From Gemmatimonadota bacterium (lineage in GTDB: Bacteria > Gemmatimonadota > Gemmatimonadetes > Gemmatimonadales > Gemmatimonadaceae), in assembly GCA_028287225.1 (NCBI GenBank), contig JAQBPZ010000230.1, forward strand, positions 1 to 7,037: 7,037 nt of DNA, in the 5' to 3' direction. A model generated the notes under the pieces. It was not told where the DNA came from and ran no database searches. It worked only from the letters and a program-made list of their open reading frames with translations. Position numbers and translations under genes: made by a program. Of the stretch, positions 5,814-7,037 are shown in pieces (the stretch's first letter is position 1; each line of letters opens with the position of its first letter).

Positions 5814-6820
5814 TTGAGGCTGAGCTCTCCGCGCAGGTGGGCCGCGAGTCCGGTGGCGCCCCGGTGCCCGACGTTCCGGGCAGCGGCCACAGCGGCCGCG
5901 TGCATCGCGTCCGATAACCTATCACCGGCAACCATCCGGGAGAAATGGGTGGCACCCCAGACGTCGCCGCAGCCGGTGGGATCGCCGGGGCCATTGACAA
6001 ACGGCGCGGGCACGAGGGCGGTCCGGATGGCCCCCAGCCCCCCCGTGGCGCCGCGGGACCCGGTGGACAGGCCGCCCCGAGGGGGAAGATCACATATCGT
6101 GTCGAAGCCGGGCGCGGCCACATAAATCGCGCCACGTTTTCCGAGCGTGATCAGGAGGCAGGAGACCCCCGCCGCGAGCGCCGTGGCGGCCAGGCTGAGC
6201 GGATCCGGCGCGATCGTCGCCAGCTCCTCCTCGTTCATCTGGAGGAAGTCGAAGCACGCGCACCACTCCGCCACGTTCGGGAGCGCCTGCGGGGTGCGGC
6301 GGCCGTCGGGCTGCACCGCCATCACCTTCATGTGCAGGTCGCAGTGGATGGGCCCCTGGAAGTGCTGGCGCAGCAGCTGCGCGGTCTCCAGGTCGAGCTC
6401 CCACCCGCTCAGGAAGTTCACGTACAGGGCGTCGAGCCGTGCCTCGTCGAGCAGCGGCTTGAGGCCGGCCCAGCTCCACGCCGGGATGGCACCGGTGAGC
6501 GTCTCGGTGCGCCGCTCGTCGTCGATGTAGCGCAGCTCCACGCGGTGGCCGGGCCACGGCACCTCCACCAGCGCCGCGTCGGGCGCCAGGCGCCGCAGGC
6601 TGCGCAGGAACTCGCGCGCGGGCTGGGCGAGGTCGTACCCCACCTTGAGGAGCGGCACGATCTCCCAGTCGTCGGGCAGCGCCGCGTCCAGTCCGGCCAG
6701 GGTGTACGTGATGCCGCCCCACTCCTCCACCGGCACGCTGCGCGCGTCACGCCCGTGGATCACGTCCCACACGAAGGTGCCGATGACGCCCATGCGCTTC
6801 TTTCGCGGCGCGTGCGTCAT
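5810..6820 (-). CDS. PfkB/ribokinase-family carbohydrate kinase
   Basis: This cytoplasmic kinase of 336 residues would phosphorylate a sugar or nucleoside-like alcohol with ATP; the substrate cannot be assigned. Family features are an N-terminal nucleotide-fold strand (MGVIGTFVWD, 10-19), GG at 35-36, NEEE (196-199; the NxxE-type metal motif), TLGKRGA (225-231) and the C-terminal signature DPTGCGD (280-286), in which D286 is the catalytic base. A Gly-rich stretch (about 249-263) lies between the TLGKRGA strand and the signature and looks like a lineage-specific insertion. ATG 6820 gives the longest frame. ATG 6793 (residue 10) is an alternative with a purine-rich AAAGAAG just upstream and a more typical family N-terminus. 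It appears to be the first gene of the coupled run, and its stop overlaps the STAS-GHKL gene by 4 bases. Confidence 0.92.
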   Translation of the reverse strand: MTHAPRKKRMGVIGTFVWDVIHGRDARSVPVEEWGGITYTLAGLDAALPDDWEIVPLLKVGYDLAQPAREFLRSLRRLAPDAALVEVPWPGHRVELRYIDDERRTETLTGAIPAWSWAGLKPLLDEARLDALYVNFLSGWELDLETAQLLRQHFQGPIHCDLHMKVMAVQPDGRRTPQALPNVAEWCACFDFLQMNEEELATIAPDPLSLAATALAAGVSCLLITLGKRGAIYVAAPGFDTICDLPPRGGLSTGSRGATGGLGAIRTALVPAPFVNGPGDPTGCGDVWGATHFSRMVAGDRLSDAMHAAAVAAARNVGHRGATGLAAHLRGELSLK

Positions 6821-6833
6821 CTCAAGGACGCCG

Positions 6834-6931
6834 CTTTTCGGTTTCCGGTTTTTCGGTCTTCAGCGGGCCTCACGACGCGGAAGTCTGCCGGGGCAGACCG
6901 GAAACCGTAAACCGACAAACCGCCAACCGAC
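6834..6931. repeat. Inverted pair of degenerate 7-8 base repeat arrays in the intergenic gap
   Basis: This sits in the 115-base gap between the PfkB gene and the gene at the right edge. The left array (6834-6860) consists of units CTTTTCGG, TTTCCGG and TTTTTCGG. The right array (6899-6931) consists of CCGGAAA, CCGTAAA, CCGACAAA, CCGCCAA and CCGAC. The arrays are reverse complements in kind. CGGTTTCCGGT (6839-6849) pairs perfectly with ACCGGAAACCG (6897-6907), and other registers also pair. The stretch is richer in A/T runs than the surrounding coding DNA. It could form a large imperfect cruciform or RNA hairpin, or be a dispersed genomic repeat. Any operon promoter should also lie here, but I see no convincing -35/-10 pair. 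Confidence 0.7.
6883..6898. other. Perfect small hairpin inside the intergenic repeat
   Basis: GTCTGCC (6883-6889) and GGCAGAC (6892-6898) are perfect reverse complements separated by two bases. A realistic fold is a 6-base stem with a 4-base loop. It lies between the two repeat arms and about 40 bases downstream of the stop codon at 6936, so it could stabilise or end that transcript. No run of T follows on the minus strand, so it is not a standard intrinsic terminator. A protein-binding palindrome is an equal alternative. Confidence 0.5.
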
Positions 6932-6935
6932 GTTG

Positions 6936-7037
6936 TCACACCCCGCCCAGGTACTGCTGCTTGAAGCTCGCCACCGCGCCCACCATCCCCGCGGTGCCCG
7001 GGAGGGTGCCCGGCACGATGGACGCCGCGCGGACCGC
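6936..7037 (-). CDS. C-terminal 33 residues of an upstream gene, possibly a ROK-family sugar kinase
   Basis: Only the 3' end is present: an open frame from the right window edge to TGA at 6938-6936. The visible tail contains SIVPGTLPGTAGMVGAV followed by ASFKQQYLGG. An 'AG.(V/I)GA' stretch followed by a short helix is how ROK-family glucokinases and repressors usually end, so a ROK kinase is a reasonable guess and would suit a neighbouring PfkB carbohydrate kinase. Too little is visible to confirm this. It is separated from the PfkB gene by the 115-base repeat-containing gap and may be a separate transcript. Confidence 0.5.
   Translation of the reverse strand, partial: AVRAASIVPGTLPGTAGMVGAVASFKQQYLGGV

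Noticed and set aside
6883..6898. Intrinsic terminator
   Set aside because: The stem is perfect but short, and no T-run follows it on either strand, so termination is not supported.
5334..6910. Plus-strand open frames of 263 and 321 codons
   Set aside because: Both are antisense to the STAS-GHKL and PfkB genes, which carry clear motifs; no independent support.

Overview
This GC-rich window reads like bacterial chromosome from a Gram-negative lineage. Gemmatimonadota is my best guess, because of the very high GC content, the 'LPAQ'-type signal-peptide end and the ftsE-ftsX-envC order. That guess comes from general pattern recognition and not from a search. All supported genes lie on the minus strand, so transcription runs from high to low coordinates. 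Nearly every junction is an overlap of 1-8 bases, as expected of one long translationally coupled transcript.

Right edge (7037 to 6821): the last 33 codons of an unidentified gene, possibly a ROK-family sugar kinase, end at 6936. A 115-base intergenic gap follows. It holds two inward-facing arrays of degenerate 7-8 base units (TTTNCGG on the left, CCGNAAA on the right) flanking a small perfect hairpin. This is the only substantial non-coding stretch and the natural place for an operon promoter.

Signalling block (6820 to 4050): a PfkB-type carbohydrate kinase; a protein that joins a STAS-like domain to a GHKL (anti-sigma-factor-type) ATPase; a STAS-like (DUF4325-type) protein with a probable winged-helix tail; and a 102-residue protein that may be a free-standing double-psi beta-barrel. 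The first three are joined by 4-base overlaps and the fourth by an 8-base overlap. Together they look like a partner-switching regulatory module with an unusual domain layout, and they are the best candidate here for something undescribed.

Envelope and division block (4021 to 1): an AI-2E/PerM-family membrane protein is coupled by an ATGA overlap to ftsE, then ftsX, then an EnvC-like coiled-coil/LytM protein, then the start of a zinc-ribbon protein cut by the window edge. FtsE and FtsX form the ABC-type complex that, in known systems, controls periplasmic murein hydrolysis through EnvC. The EnvC here has lost the HxxxD zinc ligands and the YxH histidine of active M23 peptidases, so it is more likely an amidase activator than an enzyme. 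Its start codon is also unclear: the best ribosome-binding site and the complete signal peptide point to a non-canonical ACG codon.
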